Shown here piece by piece: positions 1 to 10,256 of a DNA stretch of 64,000 bases; within the stretch, counting starts at the first letter, position 1, and the number at the start of each line of letters is the position of its first letter. The notes under the pieces were generated by a model. That model was not told where the DNA came from. It searched no databases and saw nothing but the letters and a program-made list of their open reading frames with translations. Origin of the DNA: Bacteroidaceae bacterium (GTDB taxonomy: Bacteria; Bacteroidota; Bacteroidia; Bacteroidales; Bacteroidaceae); NCBI GenBank assembly GCA_017522785.1, contig JAFWYF010000015.1:204143-268142 (forward strand), given 5' to 3'. Position numbers and translations under genes: made by a program.

Positions 1-599
1 AACAATAGTGTTTGTTGCAGAATAAGTACCAAAATCGCCGGAATAATAAAATTTGCAAATCCGGCTGTAGGGTTGGCTATGCCCACTGCTACATGTTGCA
101 ACGGGGTAGTGTATATCTCATCTTCTCGCTCTGTTAATCCACCCAATTGGGCAATCTGAATATTACTATTCATCGAAAGGCTTACTTCGGTACATGCCAC
201 TAATATCGCTTTGTAGTAGAATAGGCTGGCCATACTGCAATATATGCTTACATGCGCCTGTATATTACTCTGAATGTTATTTGCAAACTCTTCGGGAATA
301 TAAATAATTCCTTTTGCTTTATCTTCTTTCATCTGTTTGCGTGCCGATAACATATCTGTACACAACGAAACAATGGCTATTTCGGGTGTTGCATCACATT
401 TTTGTAAAAAGCATCGGCTTATACTGCTATTTGATAGGTCGCATACCGTAACAGGAATATCGTGTACCACCTCTTGTGAATAAATATAGGTGTAGAGCAG
501 TGGATAGCCTATTGGTACCACAATTAAAAACACCATTACTCCAAGGTCTTCAATGCATTGCTTTAACTCACGTATGTAAATATTAAAAATAGTTTTCAT
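1..599 (-). CDS. ABC-2 type permease, 3' end cut by window edge
   Basis: Open frame on the minus strand starting at the ATG complementary to 597-599 and running off the window at base 1. I translated the start: MKTIFNIYIRELKQCIEDLG, followed by a hydrophobic segment (VMVFLIVVPIGYPLLYTYIY). This is the usual start of a YhhJ/YbhR-type ABC-2 permease: short cytoplasmic tail, first membrane helix, then a large periplasmic domain. It lies 5 bp downstream of a second permease of the same type (605-1786), so the two probably form a heterodimeric inner-membrane unit of the efflux operon. The C-terminal membrane bundle is outside the window. No ATP-binding subunit is seen in the operon inside the window; it may lie beyond base 1 or be absent. 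Confidence 0.85.
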   Translation of the reverse strand, partial: MKTIFNIYIRELKQCIEDLGVMVFLIVVPIGYPLLYTYIYSQEVVHDIPVTVCDLSNSSISRCFLQKCDATPEIAIVSLCTDMLSARKQMKEDKAKGIIYIPEEFANNIQSNIQAHVSIYCSMASLFYYKAILVACTEVSLSMNSNIQIAQLGGLTEREDEIYTTPLQHVAVGIANPTAGFANFIIPAILVLILQQTLL

Positions 600-604
600 C
601 TCAT

Positions 605-1786
605 TTATTCTATATATGAGTAACTTTTAAGTGCTCGTTTCAGTCGTGGTAGAACAATTATAGATAACAAGCAAAACGTGATTAATGCTGCATAGTGTAT
701 CAGCACTTCTGCAATTGGGTAGCCAAGAAGTGCTTGATTGCAGTATATCATGAAATAGTGCCGCAGAGGGAATAGGTTTGTAAGTGCTTGTATCGAACCA
801 CTCATTCCTTCGATTGGAAACGAAAAACCGGATATTGAAAACGAAACAACACCCCAAAGCGATGCAATGCTCATTGCCCAACGTGGTGACGGCAGCAACC
901 CCGAAAGAAAGATTCCAAAACTTTGTGAGGCTATGACCATGAGCAACGATGCAATAATCATACTGTATATCCCGTCGTGAATGGGGAAATGTAAAAATTT
1001 ATACAAAAAGATATTATAGAATATTGCCATTAGTGCAAAGAGAATAGTTTGAGGCAAAAGTTTGCTTACAAGGGCAATAACTATATTGTCATCAGCCTCT
1101 TTAATCCACTGTTTCGCAGTGCCAAATTTAATCTCCGATGTAATGCTGTATGTAGTTAGCAAGAATATCAGTAACGACAACACACCGGGGTAGAGTGTGT
1201 TGTTAAGATAAATGGAATAGTTGAGCCACGGGTTGCCAATGGCATGTGTCTCAATTACTATTGGTTGCAGAAACGTTGTGGCTTGTTGCAGGCTTGCTCC
1301 TTTAGCCAACATGGTTGCTCGTCCTACCGATGCATTGGCTAAAAGTGATGTTATATACATATCGCGATATGTAAGTGAGCCTGCTACCAAATAACTGTAA
1401 TTCATGTAGAACGAAATAGTTGGTTGTCTGTTTGCCAACAAATCGGCTGTTGTACCTTGGGGAAAATAGTAGAAAGCGTATATCTCTCCACGTCGCATTG
1501 CTTCGGTTGCTCTTAGGATGTCGGCATATCGTGATATGATATCTATTTGTTGCATAGCGTCGAGGTTGCGTGCTATCTTGCGAGTTGTCGATGTATTGTC
1601 GGCATCTACTACGGCAATGGGTAATTCTGTCGGCAATCCGTCATTCATTAGTGTTGCAAATAGTATGAATGTGCCTAAAGGTGCTATTACACAACAGAAT
1701 ATGTACAGCGGTCTCGAAAACAGTATCCTTAATTCTCTGTGTAATAGAGTGCGAAATCTGTTATTTGTGGATTGTCTGTTTCTCAT
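605..1786 (-). CDS. ABC-2 type permease of a tripartite efflux system
   Basis: A 393-residue inner-membrane protein. Layout seen: a hydrophobic helix near residues 25-47, a roughly 140-residue periplasmic domain (residues about 50-190, including the IAVVDADNT stretch typical of this family), then about five hydrophobic helices to the C-terminus. This matches YhhJ/YbhR-like ABC-2 permeases that expel drugs or other small hydrophobic compounds together with an HlyD adaptor and a TolC channel. It starts 1 bp after the HlyD gene and is followed at 5 bp by another permease, so all four genes are probably one transcript. The substrate cannot be read from sequence. Confidence 0.88.
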   Translation of the reverse strand: MRNRQSTNNRFRTLLHRELRILFSRPLYIFCCVIAPLGTFILFATLMNDGLPTELPIAVVDADNTSTTRKIARNLDAMQQIDIISRYADILRATEAMRRGEIYAFYYFPQGTTADLLANRQPTISFYMNYSYLVAGSLTYRDMYITSLLANASVGRATMLAKGASLQQATTFLQPIVIETHAIGNPWLNYSIYLNNTLYPGVLSLLIFLLTTYSITSEIKFGTAKQWIKEADDNIVIALVSKLLPQTILFALMAIFYNIFLYKFLHFPIHDGIYSMIIASLLMVIASQSFGIFLSGLLPSPRWAMSIASLWGVVSFSISGFSFPIEGMSGSIQALTNLFPLRHYFMIYCNQALLGYPIAEVLIHYAALITFCLLSIIVLPRLKRALKSYSYIE

Positions 1787-1787
1787 T

Positions 1788-2771
1788 TTATTCTCTTCTT
1801 ATTAAAACAGACATTCCGGGTCGCAGGCCATCTACTTTTTGAGTGGGACGAGCACGAACCTCGAAAGTTTTTATATCATATTCTCCGGTGGTTTTTGTAG
1901 CGTGCCACACTGCGTATGTTCCTAAATCTTTCATATAATAAATTTCAATTTCAGTCTCTTTGTCTATTGCCGGTATGTAAGCCTTTGTTTTGTTGCCAAT
2001 GTTGTAATCCCTCAAATAATCTTCTCGTATATTAAAACTAATCCACATTTCATCGAGATATGCTATATTCATAATTGGAGCACCGGAACCGACCAATTCT
2101 CCAACTGATGGAAAAATATCGCTTATCTCTCCATCGTGTATTGCTGTAAGAACCATTTCGTTTACGTATGAATCGACTTCGTCGACTGCCCCTTGCGCTT
2201 GACGATATTTAGCCTGTGCCATCTCTTTCTCTTCGCTTTCTGCTCCTTTCAGGGTCAATTCATATTGCGCCTTTGCTGCACGTTCGGTTGCTAATGCTGC
2301 GTTATATGTGGCTTCGGCCTCGTCGTGCTTCTGTGCTGTGGTAACACCTTCGTTGTAAAGATTTTTAACTCGCTCAAATGATTTCTTTGCGATATCTAAT
2401 CCTGCAATGGATTTTTGCCACATTTCGTATGCTGCCTGCTTCTGTTCCGGTCTTGCTCCTTGTATCACTTTCTCGTGCATGGCAAAAGCTGCATCTTCCA
2501 ATGCTTTGGCCTGAATGAGTTTTGCTGTTACATCCGGGGCTTCGAGTGTAACAACAGTGTCTCCGGCATGAACAGTGTCTCCTTCTTGTACAAAGAGATG
2601 CAATATACGCCCCGGGACTTTACTCGACACCCGAAACTCCGTGGCTTCGGCTTGCCCTTGAATTATATCACTGTTTCTGCCAAGGGTAATTTCTCCTATT
2701 ATTGCAACTGTTGCTATAATTACTATCAGTATTATAACTACAACAATTATATTACGCTCATCTTTTTTCAT
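1788..2771 (-). CDS. HlyD-family periplasmic adaptor of efflux pump
   Basis: A 327-residue membrane-fusion protein. A single N-terminal membrane helix (about residues 8-27) anchors it in the inner membrane. A lipoyl-like half follows (RVSSKVPGRILHLFVQEGD), then a long alpha-helical hairpin rich in A, E, K and Q (about 85-210), then the second barrel half and a C-terminal stretch (GLRPGMSVLIRRE) typical of EmrA/YbhG/HlyD adaptors. It bridges the two permeases downstream and the TolC-like channel encoded 12 bp upstream. The gene order TolC-HlyD-permease-permease is common in Bacteroidetes. Confidence 0.9.
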   Translation of the reverse strand: MKKDERNIIVVVIILIVIIATVAIIGEITLGRNSDIIQGQAEATEFRVSSKVPGRILHLFVQEGDTVHAGDTVVTLEAPDVTAKLIQAKALEDAAFAMHEKVIQGARPEQKQAAYEMWQKSIAGLDIAKKSFERVKNLYNEGVTTAQKHDEAEATYNAALATERAAKAQYELTLKGAESEEKEMAQAKYRQAQGAVDEVDSYVNEMVLTAIHDGEISDIFPSVGELVGSGAPIMNIAYLDEMWISFNIREDYLRDYNIGNKTKAYIPAIDKETEIEIYYMKDLGTYAVWHATKTTGEYDIKTFEVRARPTQKVDGLRPGMSVLIRRE

Positions 2772-2783
2772 ATTAACGTTATA

Positions 2784-4241
2784 TTATGGTCTTAATATTC
2801 CTAAACTTTTTTTCAAATTTAGATTGGTTAAAATCACATCTATCTGAGCATCAATCTTTGCAGAGTGTGCTTGTAGCCATGCTGTTTGTGCTTCGAGGAC
2901 TATTTCACTTGTTGCAACCCCTTCGGCAAAGGAGATATTGGCATTGTGCAAATTCTCTTCGGCTTTAATGATATTGTTTTGTGCAAGCAGTAGTCGTTTT
3001 TCAGCCTCTCTGCATCTTTGTCTTGAACTCTGTACTTGCAGTTCAATCTTTTCGCAAGCATCGGCCAGTGTGTAGCGTGCAATAATCTCCTCTGTTTTTG
3101 CTTTCTTTACCTTAAAATATCCTTCGCCCCAGTTCCATAAAGGGATTTTTAATTCCAAACCAACATTCCAAATACCGCGAAATTTATTTTGAAATCCATT
3201 TGTTACGCTAGGGTTGCTAAAAATGTAATTTGCTGTTAATGCAAGACGTGGCAGGTATTCGGAACGTACAATTTTTCTCTTTTGCCGGTATATTTTACTT
3301 GCTAATTCCAAATTCTTTATTTCATCCCTATTATGTATGTTGAATTGATGTTCCCCAAGATTATTTGTTGGAATAGGTATCTCTTTACACTCTTCGTCGG
3401 CAAGAGTTAGGTTGCTATCTATTGGTATACCACATATCTGACATAATAACATTCGGGCAAGTGATAAACCATTCTCAACTTGTAATTGTGCAATCTGCGC
3501 TTCGTTTACTCTTACGCCAACGGCTAACAAGTCGGCCTTTGTCGCTACACCTTGTTTTACCATCTTATCGACATCGGAGCAGAGTTTTTCTATCAGTAAT
3601 ACAAAACTGTTTGTAAGACGTAACTTGTTTGATAGCGATACAATCTGCCAATAGGCTTCGTCAATAGCAAGAATGGTCTCTTGAATTGTCAAATTGAGAG
3701 CGTTACGTGATATAATTTCGGAGTAATGTGCAATTTTATTATAGGCAACTATTTCTCCTCCTGTAAATATGGGTTGAGTTAGAGAAAGTGCTCCAATATA
3801 AATATTTCGGGTGTCGAGTGTAAGTGCATCTACAATGGATGCTCCAATACTGTTTATTGGTGTAGCAATGTCTATATTGCTTAGTAATTTTATTGGTTCT
3901 GAGAGTTGTGGAAACGTTACAGCTGTTTTCTGTAATAATTCGCCTATACCATTTTGTACTCCTGTTCCAAGGTTTTGTATGGTATTCTTTTGCTGTTCGC
4001 CAAGTATAGATACTTGTTCGTTGTTATGCAGATATAAACCTGATAGTGATATTTTGGGTAAATAGTTGCTGAATGCAACTTTGCGCTCGTAGCATGCCAC
4101 ATTAATATTCTTACGGGCAATCTCTATCTGTTTGTTGTTGCGCAGAGCCAGAGTGCGACAACTGTCGAGCGTCAATTGTGGTTGTGCATCTATTGTTGCA
4201 ACAACTAACATCAATGTTGTAAAGAGTAGAAATCTTCTCAT
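2784..4241 (-). CDS. TolC-family outer-membrane efflux protein
   Basis: A 485-residue secreted protein with a signal peptide (MRRFLLFTTLMLVVATIDA) followed by LTLDSCRTLALRNNKQI, the classic start of a TolC/OEP repeat (helices packed from a 'LTL.ea...AL..N' motif). The second OEP repeat is visible in the C-terminal half (SEYLPRLALTANYIF, then a long helix to the end). It forms the outer-membrane duct of the efflux pump. It is the first gene of the operon, starting 13 bp after the terminator of the upstream 293-residue gene, so its promoter must lie within or just after that terminator or be supplied by readthrough. Confidence 0.9.
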   Translation of the reverse strand: MRRFLLFTTLMLVVATIDAQPQLTLDSCRTLALRNNKQIEIARKNINVACYERKVAFSNYLPKISLSGLYLHNNEQVSILGEQQKNTIQNLGTGVQNGIGELLQKTAVTFPQLSEPIKLLSNIDIATPINSIGASIVDALTLDTRNIYIGALSLTQPIFTGGEIVAYNKIAHYSEIISRNALNLTIQETILAIDEAYWQIVSLSNKLRLTNSFVLLIEKLCSDVDKMVKQGVATKADLLAVGVRVNEAQIAQLQVENGLSLARMLLCQICGIPIDSNLTLADEECKEIPIPTNNLGEHQFNIHNRDEIKNLELASKIYRQKRKIVRSEYLPRLALTANYIFSNPSVTNGFQNKFRGIWNVGLELKIPLWNWGEGYFKVKKAKTEEIIARYTLADACEKIELQVQSSRQRCREAEKRLLLAQNNIIKAEENLHNANISFAEGVATSEIVLEAQTAWLQAHSAKIDAQIDVILTNLNLKKSLGILRP

Positions 4242-4253
4242 AGGTACGGTATA

Positions 4254-4300
4254 AAAAAAGTAACTCGTATGAGGAATACCATCATACGAGTTACTTTTTT
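4254..4300 (-). terminator. Intrinsic terminator between coiled-coil gene and efflux operon
   Basis: Perfect 13 bp stem (4260-4272 with 4282-4294) with a 9-base loop. It is flanked by A runs on one side and T runs on the other, so it can end transcription in either direction. On the minus strand it follows the 293-residue gene and precedes tolC. Confidence 0.9.
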
Positions 4301-4313
4301 ATTTTCGCACCAT

Positions 4314-5195
4314 TTATTTAAGCTCGAAATTGTTGTAACCAATCATACTGCCATCGGCAAATATGTGTACACGGTATCGTCCTCCTTGCAAGAACTCTTC
4401 CACATCCCAATACACCGTAATTGCCTGCTCTTCGCCTGTATACTCTATATATTTCTTGATAGAGTAGTTTATCTCACGGTTCTCATATGTAAACAAGTTG
4501 CTTGCATCCTTTGTCAAAACATTTCCGTCGGGAGTGGTTATGCGCACATATACGGTTTTTTCTCCTGTCGATGCGGTAATGTTTTTGGCAATGGTAAAGT
4601 TTATAACAAGTTTCTTGGCATTTTTGATTTTGCGAACCTTGCTTCCACTCTTTTTTGCCGCAATCATGTTTATACCTATTGCATTCAACTGTGATGCCAA
4701 TTCAACCTTTTCGGTAAGTGCCTCTTTCTCTTCGTTAAGAGTAGTTATGGTTTTTGATGCCTCTTTATAACGTGCTTTTACCTGTTTGTTCTCCTTCGAT
4801 AGTTTCTCGTTAACTTTGTTAAGAGAATCTATCTGAATGACATAACTACGCATTACAGCACGTACTGTTTTTAACTCCTTCTTTAAACGGGTTATTTCGG
4901 CGGCATCGGTCGCTTTTGTCTGTTTTAGCTCCTCTAATAGCTGTTGTGTACGCAACTTCTCTTGGTCGAGCTTTGCTTGTAATGAGTCGTTGGTGATTCG
5001 TATTTTTAACTCGTCGTATTGAGTAGCAAATGTTGCATATTCACTCTCTAGTTCCTCCTTCTCTATCGCAAACAACTCTTGCATCTCCTCGTTTTGCTTT
5101 TCGCTGTTGAAAAGCATGATGCCTAGTGCGACTGCAATGCTGAGTAGAATTGCAGATACAACTATCAGAACTATTTTAAAACTCTTATTTTCCAT
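4314..5195 (-). CDS. Membrane-anchored coiled-coil protein, conserved in Bacteroidales
   Basis: A 293-residue protein of unknown function. It has one N-terminal membrane helix (about residues 8-28), then a long charged heptad-rich coiled coil (about 33-175, rich in E, K, L and Q) and a C-terminal beta-rich domain of about 110 residues (starting near KKLVINFTIAKN). Topology suggests inner-membrane attachment with the coiled coil and beta domain in the periplasm. It lies 8 bp downstream of valS and is probably co-transcribed with it. I recognise the architecture but no named family, and the neighbour gives no functional clue. Confidence 0.75.
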   Translation of the reverse strand: MENKSFKIVLIVVSAILLSIAVALGIMLFNSEKQNEEMQELFAIEKEELESEYATFATQYDELKIRITNDSLQAKLDQEKLRTQQLLEELKQTKATDAAEITRLKKELKTVRAVMRSYVIQIDSLNKVNEKLSKENKQVKARYKEASKTITTLNEEKEALTEKVELASQLNAIGINMIAAKKSGSKVRKIKNAKKLVINFTIAKNITASTGEKTVYVRITTPDGNVLTKDASNLFTYENREINYSIKKYIEYTGEEQAITVYWDVEEFLQGGRYRVHIFADGSMIGYNNFELK

Positions 5196-5203
5196 TCTTT
5201 CTC

Positions 5204-7945
5204 TTATTTCGACAATTTATCGATACTCTCGGTGAGCATGGCAATTTTTTCTTTTGCATCCGACTGTTTTTTGCGCTCAATTGCAATAATCTTTTCGGGT
5301 GCTTTGCTCACAAAGTTGGGGTTGTTGAGTTTTGCTTCAACACTCTTAAGGAACTTCTCGTGGTAGGCGAGTTCTTCGCGCATTTTTGCAATCTCGGCAT
5401 CTTTGTCTATAAGCGAACCTAGAGGTACTGCGTATTCGGTAGTGCCTACACGGAATGATACCGCTGTGGCATCGGGTGTTTCGACATTGTCAATAGATGA
5501 CAAATTAGCCATTTTAGTCATTACACACTCTAATCCTGCAATGTGAGTCTCTCCTACAATTTGTAAAGCCAAAGGCTCACGAGGAGATAGATTCTTTTGC
5601 TGGCGAATAGCGCGTATGTTTCCAATAATATCCTTCATGGACTCTATTCGTGAGATGAATGTTTCATCGAATGGACGGTTCAAATCTGATGCATTTTGTA
5701 TCATCAGGCTGTCGCCATCCTTACGCTCATAAATGGATTGCCACAGCTCCTCGGTAATAAATGGCATAAATGGATGCAACAGACGCATGAGGCTGTCAAA
5801 GAAACCAAGAGTTGCTTCGTAGGTCTCTTTGTCAATTGGCGAGCCGTATGCAGGCTTAATCATCTCGAGATACCATGCCGAGAATTCATCCCAGAACAGT
5901 GTGTACAAATTCATCAAAGCCTCGCTAATGCGGTATTTGCCAAATTGGTCCTCCAATAGGTTTGCCGATTTTGCAAGCACCTCTTTAAACCATGCTATTG
6001 CAATTTTTGAACTCTCGGGTTGTGCTACCTCTTCGCTCACGCTCCAGCCTTTTACAAGACGGAATGCATTCCAAATCTTATTACAGAAGTTACGTCCCTG
6101 CTCGCATAATGACTCGTCGAATAGAATGTCGTTTCCTGCAGGCGCCGATAACATAATACCCATACGTACACCATCGGCTCCGTAACGTGCTATGAGGTCG
6201 AGTGGGTCGGGGCTGTTACCAAGCGATTTACTCATCTTACGTCCCAACTTATCGCGTACAATACCTGTAAAGTAGACATTCTTGAAAGGCATATTTCCCT
6301 GATACTCATATCCGGACATAATCATACGGGCAACCCAGAAGAAGATGATATCGGGACCGGTTACAAGGTCGCAGGTGGGGTAGTAGTAATTGATTTCTTT
6401 GTTTCCGGGCTCTAAAATACCATTAAACAATGAAATGGGCCACAACCAAGAACTGAACCATGTGTCGAGTGCATCTTCATCTTGTTTTAATTCTGCAAGG
6501 GTTATGTTCTCGTAACCGGCTATTTTACGTGCCTGTTCGAGTGCCTGCTCTGCACTCTCTGCAACAACAAATCGTTCTTCTTCGCCGGGTAAGAAATATG
6601 CCGGAATACGGTGTCCCCACCACAATTGACGGCTTATACACCAGTCTTGTATATTCTCTAACCAATTTTTGTATGTGGTTTTGTATTTAGTGGGGTAGAA
6701 TTTCAACTGGTCGTTCATCACCGGAGGAAGTGCAATGTCGGCAAAGTGCTGCATGCTCAAGAACCATTGCATACATAGACGAGGTTCTACTGCTGTGTCG
6801 GCATTACGTTCGCTATATCCTACTTTGTTTACATAATCTTCGGTTTTTTCCAATAGAGCAGCTGTCTCAAGGTCTTTAGATATCAGTTTGCGAACATCCA
6901 TACGGTCCATGCCAACATACATTCCAGCTGCTTCGCTTATAGTAGCATCGGCATTGAAAATGTCTATAGTCTCAAGGTTGTGAGTCTTGCCCAACATGTA
7001 GTCGTTGGTGTCGTGTGCAGGGTTTACTTTCAAGCAACCTGTTCCAAACTCAATCTCTACATATCGGTCCTCGATAACGGGAATAGAGCGATTTACCAAA
7101 GGTACAATAACTCGTTTTCCTTTCAACCAACTGTTTTTTGGGTCTTTGGGGTTTATACACATAGCTGTGTCGCCCATTATTGTCTCGGGACGTGTTGTCG
7201 CAACAACAGCATAACGACGACCATTCGCATCGCGGTGGATAATCTGATGTTTAACAGTGGGGTCGAAAGCATCTTCGGGTTTTAATGTAACTGCATTACT
7301 CTCTTCGCCATCTGTGCTACCGGCAGGTTCGTCAACGTAGTATTTCAAATAATAGAGTTTGCTGTTCTCCTCTTTGTATATAACCTCTTCGTTGCTTAGT
7401 GCTGTCTGTGCTTTGGGGTCCCAGTTTACCATGCGAAGTCCTCTGTATATGAGCCCCTTGTTATACAAGTCGCAGAAAACCTTTATAACGCTTTTGCTAC
7501 GTGTCTCATCCATTGTGAATGCTGTGCGTTCCCAATCGCACGATGCACCTAACTTACGCAACTGCTTAAGTATTATACCACCATGTTCATCGGTCCATTC
7601 CCAAGCATGTTTCAGGAACTCTTCGCGTGTTAAATCGCTTTTCTTAATACCCTGCTCCGAAAGTTTCTTTACAACTTTGGCTTCTGTAGCAATAGAAGCA
7701 TGGTCGGTTCCCGGAACCCAACAAGCATTTTTCCCGGTCATACGTGCATGACGTACCAAAATATCTTGAATAGTGTTGTTCAACATGTGTCCCATGTGTA
7801 GAACACCTGTAACGTTAGGTGGAGGTATTACAATTGTGTATGGCTCCCTTTCGTCGGGCTCGGAATGGAACAAGTTATTGTCCATCCAATATTTATACCA
7901 TTTTTCTTCTACCTCTGCAGGAATATAGGTGGTTGCTAAACTCAT
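5204..7945 (-). CDS. valS: Valyl-tRNA synthetase
   Basis: A class I aminoacyl-tRNA synthetase of 913 residues that charges tRNA-Val and edits mischarged threonine in the cytoplasm. Visible signatures: the HIGH-type motif HMGH at residues 50-53 within [14 protein letters not shown]; the KMSKS motif ([14 protein letters not shown]) near residue 568; the editing-domain segment [15 protein letters not shown]; and a C-terminal coiled-coil arm (about the last 65 residues) typical of ValRS. Length is normal for bacterial ValRS. A TAACTTTG promoter element lies about 40 bp upstream (7985-7992, minus). It is the first gene of a two-gene unit with the coiled-coil protein. Confidence 0.98.
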   Translation of the reverse strand: MSLATTYIPAEVEEKWYKYWMDNNLFHSEPDEREPYTIVIPPPNVTGVLHMGHMLNNTIQDILVRHARMTGKNACWVPGTDHASIATEAKVVKKLSEQGIKKSDLTREEFLKHAWEWTDEHGGIILKQLRKLGASCDWERTAFTMDETRSKSVIKVFCDLYNKGLIYRGLRMVNWDPKAQTALSNEEVIYKEENSKLYYLKYYVDEPAGSTDGEESNAVTLKPEDAFDPTVKHQIIHRDANGRRYAVVATTRPETIMGDTAMCINPKDPKNSWLKGKRVIVPLVNRSIPVIEDRYVEIEFGTGCLKVNPAHDTNDYMLGKTHNLETIDIFNADATISEAAGMYVGMDRMDVRKLISKDLETAALLEKTEDYVNKVGYSERNADTAVEPRLCMQWFLSMQHFADIALPPVMNDQLKFYPTKYKTTYKNWLENIQDWCISRQLWWGHRIPAYFLPGEEERFVVAESAEQALEQARKIAGYENITLAELKQDEDALDTWFSSWLWPISLFNGILEPGNKEINYYYPTCDLVTGPDIIFFWVARMIMSGYEYQGNMPFKNVYFTGIVRDKLGRKMSKSLGNSPDPLDLIARYGADGVRMGIMLSAPAGNDILFDESLCEQGRNFCNKIWNAFRLVKGWSVSEEVAQPESSKIAIAWFKEVLAKSANLLEDQFGKYRISEALMNLYTLFWDEFSAWYLEMIKPAYGSPIDKETYEATLGFFDSLMRLLHPFMPFITEELWQSIYERKDGDSLMIQNASDLNRPFDETFISRIESMKDIIGNIRAIRQQKNLSPREPLALQIVGETHIAGLECVMTKMANLSSIDNVETPDATAVSFRVGTTEYAVPLGSLIDKDAEIAKMREELAYHEKFLKSVEAKLNNPNFVSKAPEKIIAIERKKQSDAKEKIAMLTESIDKLSK

Positions 7946-7984
7946 AATATTTAGTTTTTATATACATTTAAAATTTACAACTTG

Positions 7985-7992
7985 CAAAGTTA
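7985..7992 (-). promoter_or_regulatory. Bacteroidetes -7 element for valS
   Basis: TAACTTTG on the minus strand matches the TAnnTTTG -7 consensus of Bacteroidetes and sits 40 bp before the valS start. No clear -33 TTG is visible. It is divergent from the mazG promoter 20 bp away. Confidence 0.6.
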
Positions 7993-8011
7993 ATTCTAAT
8001 AATTTAATTAT

Positions 8012-8019
8012 TACCTTTG
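8012..8019 (+). promoter_or_regulatory. Bacteroidetes -7 element for mazG
   Basis: TACCTTTG matches TAnnTTTG exactly and ends 23 bp before the mazG ATG. The upstream -33 box is weak. Together with the valS element it forms a compact divergent promoter region of under 100 bp. Confidence 0.65.
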
Positions 8020-8042
8020 TAAACTAAAAAAAATAATGAAAT

Positions 8043-8831
8043 ATGCATAGTAGAACCCAAATTTTAGAGTCTGTAAACCGTTTTTTGGATGTTCTTGACG
8101 AACTTCGTGAGAAATGTCCTTGGGACCGTAAGCAGACAAACGATAGTTTACGCCCTAATACAATAGAAGAGGTCTTTGAACTTTCTGATGCTCTTGTTGC
8201 CAATGATACACAAAATATTTGCAAGGAACTTGGTGATGTTTTTTTACACATTGCATTCTATTCAAAAATAGCATCGGAAAAAGGAAAATTCGACCTTAAA
8301 GATGTTTGCGACCGCCTATGTGATAAACTCATATATCGTCATCCTCATGTGTTTGGAACAGAAAAAGCAGAGACTGCGGGTGAGGTGTGCAAAAATTGGG
8401 AGCAGTTGAAAATGTCCGAAAAAGATGGTAACAAAACTATACTTAGTGGTGTCCCGGTGTCTTTACCTTCTCTAATTAAGGCTTTTCGTATGCAAGAAAA
8501 AGCTGCAAACGTTGGATTTGATTGGGAAAAACGCGAAGATGTGTGGGGTAAAGTGCGTGAAGAATTGGATGAGTTACAGGCCGAAATGGATAAAGGGGAT
8601 AAAAAGAACTCGGAAAAAGAGTTCGGCGATTTTATATTCAGTTTGGTGAATGCAGGTCGTTTGTACGATATAAATCCTGATAATGCCCTTGAACTGACAA
8701 ATAAAAAGTTTCGTAGTCGTTTCAGTTATGTAGAGGAACACTCCATAAAACAAGGAAAAAACTTAAAGGATATGTCCCTTGCCGAAATGGATGCGTTGTG
8801 GAATGAGGCTAAAGAAATGGAGAAAAAATAG
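8043..8831 (+). CDS. mazG: Nucleoside triphosphate pyrophosphohydrolase MazG
   Basis: A 262-residue all-alpha NTP pyrophosphatase that hydrolyses (d)NTPs to NMP and pyrophosphate and so helps clear aberrant nucleotides. Both MazG repeats are visible. The N-terminal one has CPWDRKQTNDSL, the metal-binding EEVFELSDAL and ELGDVFLHIAF. The C-terminal one has REELDELQAEM and EFGDFIFSLVN. Length matches full two-domain MazG (E. coli type). It is transcribed away from valS from its own TACCTTTG promoter; an 80 bp gap with no clear terminator separates it from the next gene. Confidence 0.95.
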   Translation: MHSRTQILESVNRFLDVLDELREKCPWDRKQTNDSLRPNTIEEVFELSDALVANDTQNICKELGDVFLHIAFYSKIASEKGKFDLKDVCDRLCDKLIYRHPHVFGTEKAETAGEVCKNWEQLKMSEKDGNKTILSGVPVSLPSLIKAFRMQEKAANVGFDWEKREDVWGKVREELDELQAEMDKGDKKNSEKEFGDFIFSLVNAGRLYDINPDNALELTNKKFRSRFSYVEEHSIKQGKNLKDMSLAEMDALWNEAKEMEKK

Positions 8832-8910
8832 AATTCCCCACTCATTCTTGTAGCTCCTTGGAAACAGCTTTCTGATAATTTGAATTGACAGTCTTTGAAT
8901 TCATATACCT

Positions 8911-10182
8911 ATGATATCTGTTCTAAAAAAACATAGTAAACTGATAATCCCAACCGTTATTGTCTGTTTTACTATTATACAAATTTTGTGTTTGTTACTG
9001 TTTGGATATACTCCTTATCCCGATAGTAATGGCTACATTCAATTGGCAAAAGAGTGTGTCGATGCAAATACGTTTTATCCGTTAAATTTAACAGATATCT
9101 ATTTTTTGTGGAATGTGGGTAGCATAAATGCTGTTGTTTTTTCGCTTTATCTGTTTAATTCGGTTTATCCATTGCTACTATTCTATTGTTTCTTACAAGG
9201 CTTTTCGGCAAAGCTCATATATGACATTGCCAAACAACTTTTTAATGAAAAAGTTGCATTCATTACTCTTTGCTTGTTTGTTTGCTATCCTGCCAATTAT
9301 GGAACCGGAACATCTTTGCTAAGCGAAACTCCATTCTTATTCTTTTCGCTGTTGTCAATTAAACTGTTTTTACGTGGCAATAATTTAATATCGGGAATAG
9401 TTATGGCTGTAGCAAACTATTTTCGTCCGTTATCTATAATCTTTATAGTAGCAATTCTTGTATATAGCTATTTTAAAAAGTGCTCCTTCAAATCGTTCTT
9501 AACATTGTGTATGGGCTATTGTATCGTTACATTTTCAATAGGAACAACAAACTATATATGCAAAGATAAATTCTTTACACAAGGAGCAATGGGATGGATG
9601 GGGCTAATGCAATACTCTTGGGACCACGACAGTAATAAAGAGAACGACTATGAGTTATTTGCTGGAAAGGACCCAAATATTATAGAAAATAATAATTATG
9701 ATTGTTTGCAAAGGGATTCTGTTTGGCGTTCTCATTTCATAATGTGGATTAAAGAGAACAAAATAGAGTATGTAAAGCAGATGCCCGAAAAAGTTGTAAG
9801 AACATATATTTCCGATAACGTCAATTTTTGTACATTCCTACCTAATAAACAGAACAGAGAATATTTGTACGAAGAGATAAGTATGAACTCATTAATAGCC
9901 TATTTTCCATGTTATAGCGCAGTTCAAATACTTGTGATACTTAATTTGCTATACTACTATTTGATATTATTGACAGCTGTTATTGCTTTCTGCATCTGTG
10001 TAGTGCGTAGAAATTTATCGAGTGTTGCAATACCTGCAACAGTGATAATTGTCGGTACTTTTATGCTTATGCTGGTTGGTCATGGTGAGGCACGCTTTCA
10101 TCAACCGTTTATGCCTATGTTCATAATGCTGTCGAGCTATTTCTACTATTCGGTAATGAGGCGTTTTGAGTTAAGGGAATAA
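8911..10182 (+). CDS. Polytopic membrane protein, GT-C glycosyltransferase-like
   Basis: A 423-residue integral membrane protein with about ten hydrophobic helices. After the first helix comes YTPYPDSNGYIQLAKE, which resembles the acidic first extracytoplasmic loop of GT-C (ArnT/PMT, GT39-like) glycosyltransferases that use polyprenyl-phosphate sugars. A large soluble segment sits around residues 225-310, and hydrophobic helices follow to the C-terminus. Only a single Asp is visible in the loop, rather than the D-D or D-E pair of classic enzymes, so the activity is uncertain. It stands alone between mazG and a bidirectional terminator. Alternatives are another lipid-linked sugar transferase or a polymer-export membrane protein. 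Confidence 0.6.
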   Translation: MISVLKKHSKLIIPTVIVCFTIIQILCLLLFGYTPYPDSNGYIQLAKECVDANTFYPLNLTDIYFLWNVGSINAVVFSLYLFNSVYPLLLFYCFLQGFSAKLIYDIAKQLFNEKVAFITLCLFVCYPANYGTGTSLLSETPFLFFSLLSIKLFLRGNNLISGIVMAVANYFRPLSIIFIVAILVYSYFKKCSFKSFLTLCMGYCIVTFSIGTTNYICKDKFFTQGAMGWMGLMQYSWDHDSNKENDYELFAGKDPNIIENNNYDCLQRDSVWRSHFIMWIKENKIEYVKQMPEKVVRTYISDNVNFCTFLPNKQNREYLYEEISMNSLIAYFPCYSAVQILVILNLLYYYLILLTAVIAFCICVVRRNLSSVAIPATVIIVGTFMLMLVGHGEARFHQPFMPMFIMLSSYFYYSVMRRFELRE

Positions 10183-10220
10183 ATAAAATGTGATTCTTTA
10201 AACAACGGGAATAGTCAAAT

Positions 10221-10256
10221 AAAAACAGATGACTCGAGGTCATCTGTTTTTATTTG
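10221..10256. terminator. Bidirectional terminator between convergent genes
   Basis: Inverted repeat AAAACAGATGAC / GTCATCTGTTTT around a short loop, with A and T runs on both sides. It ends the GT-C-like gene on the plus strand and overlaps the stop codon region of the minus-strand gene ending at 10240. Confidence 0.88.
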
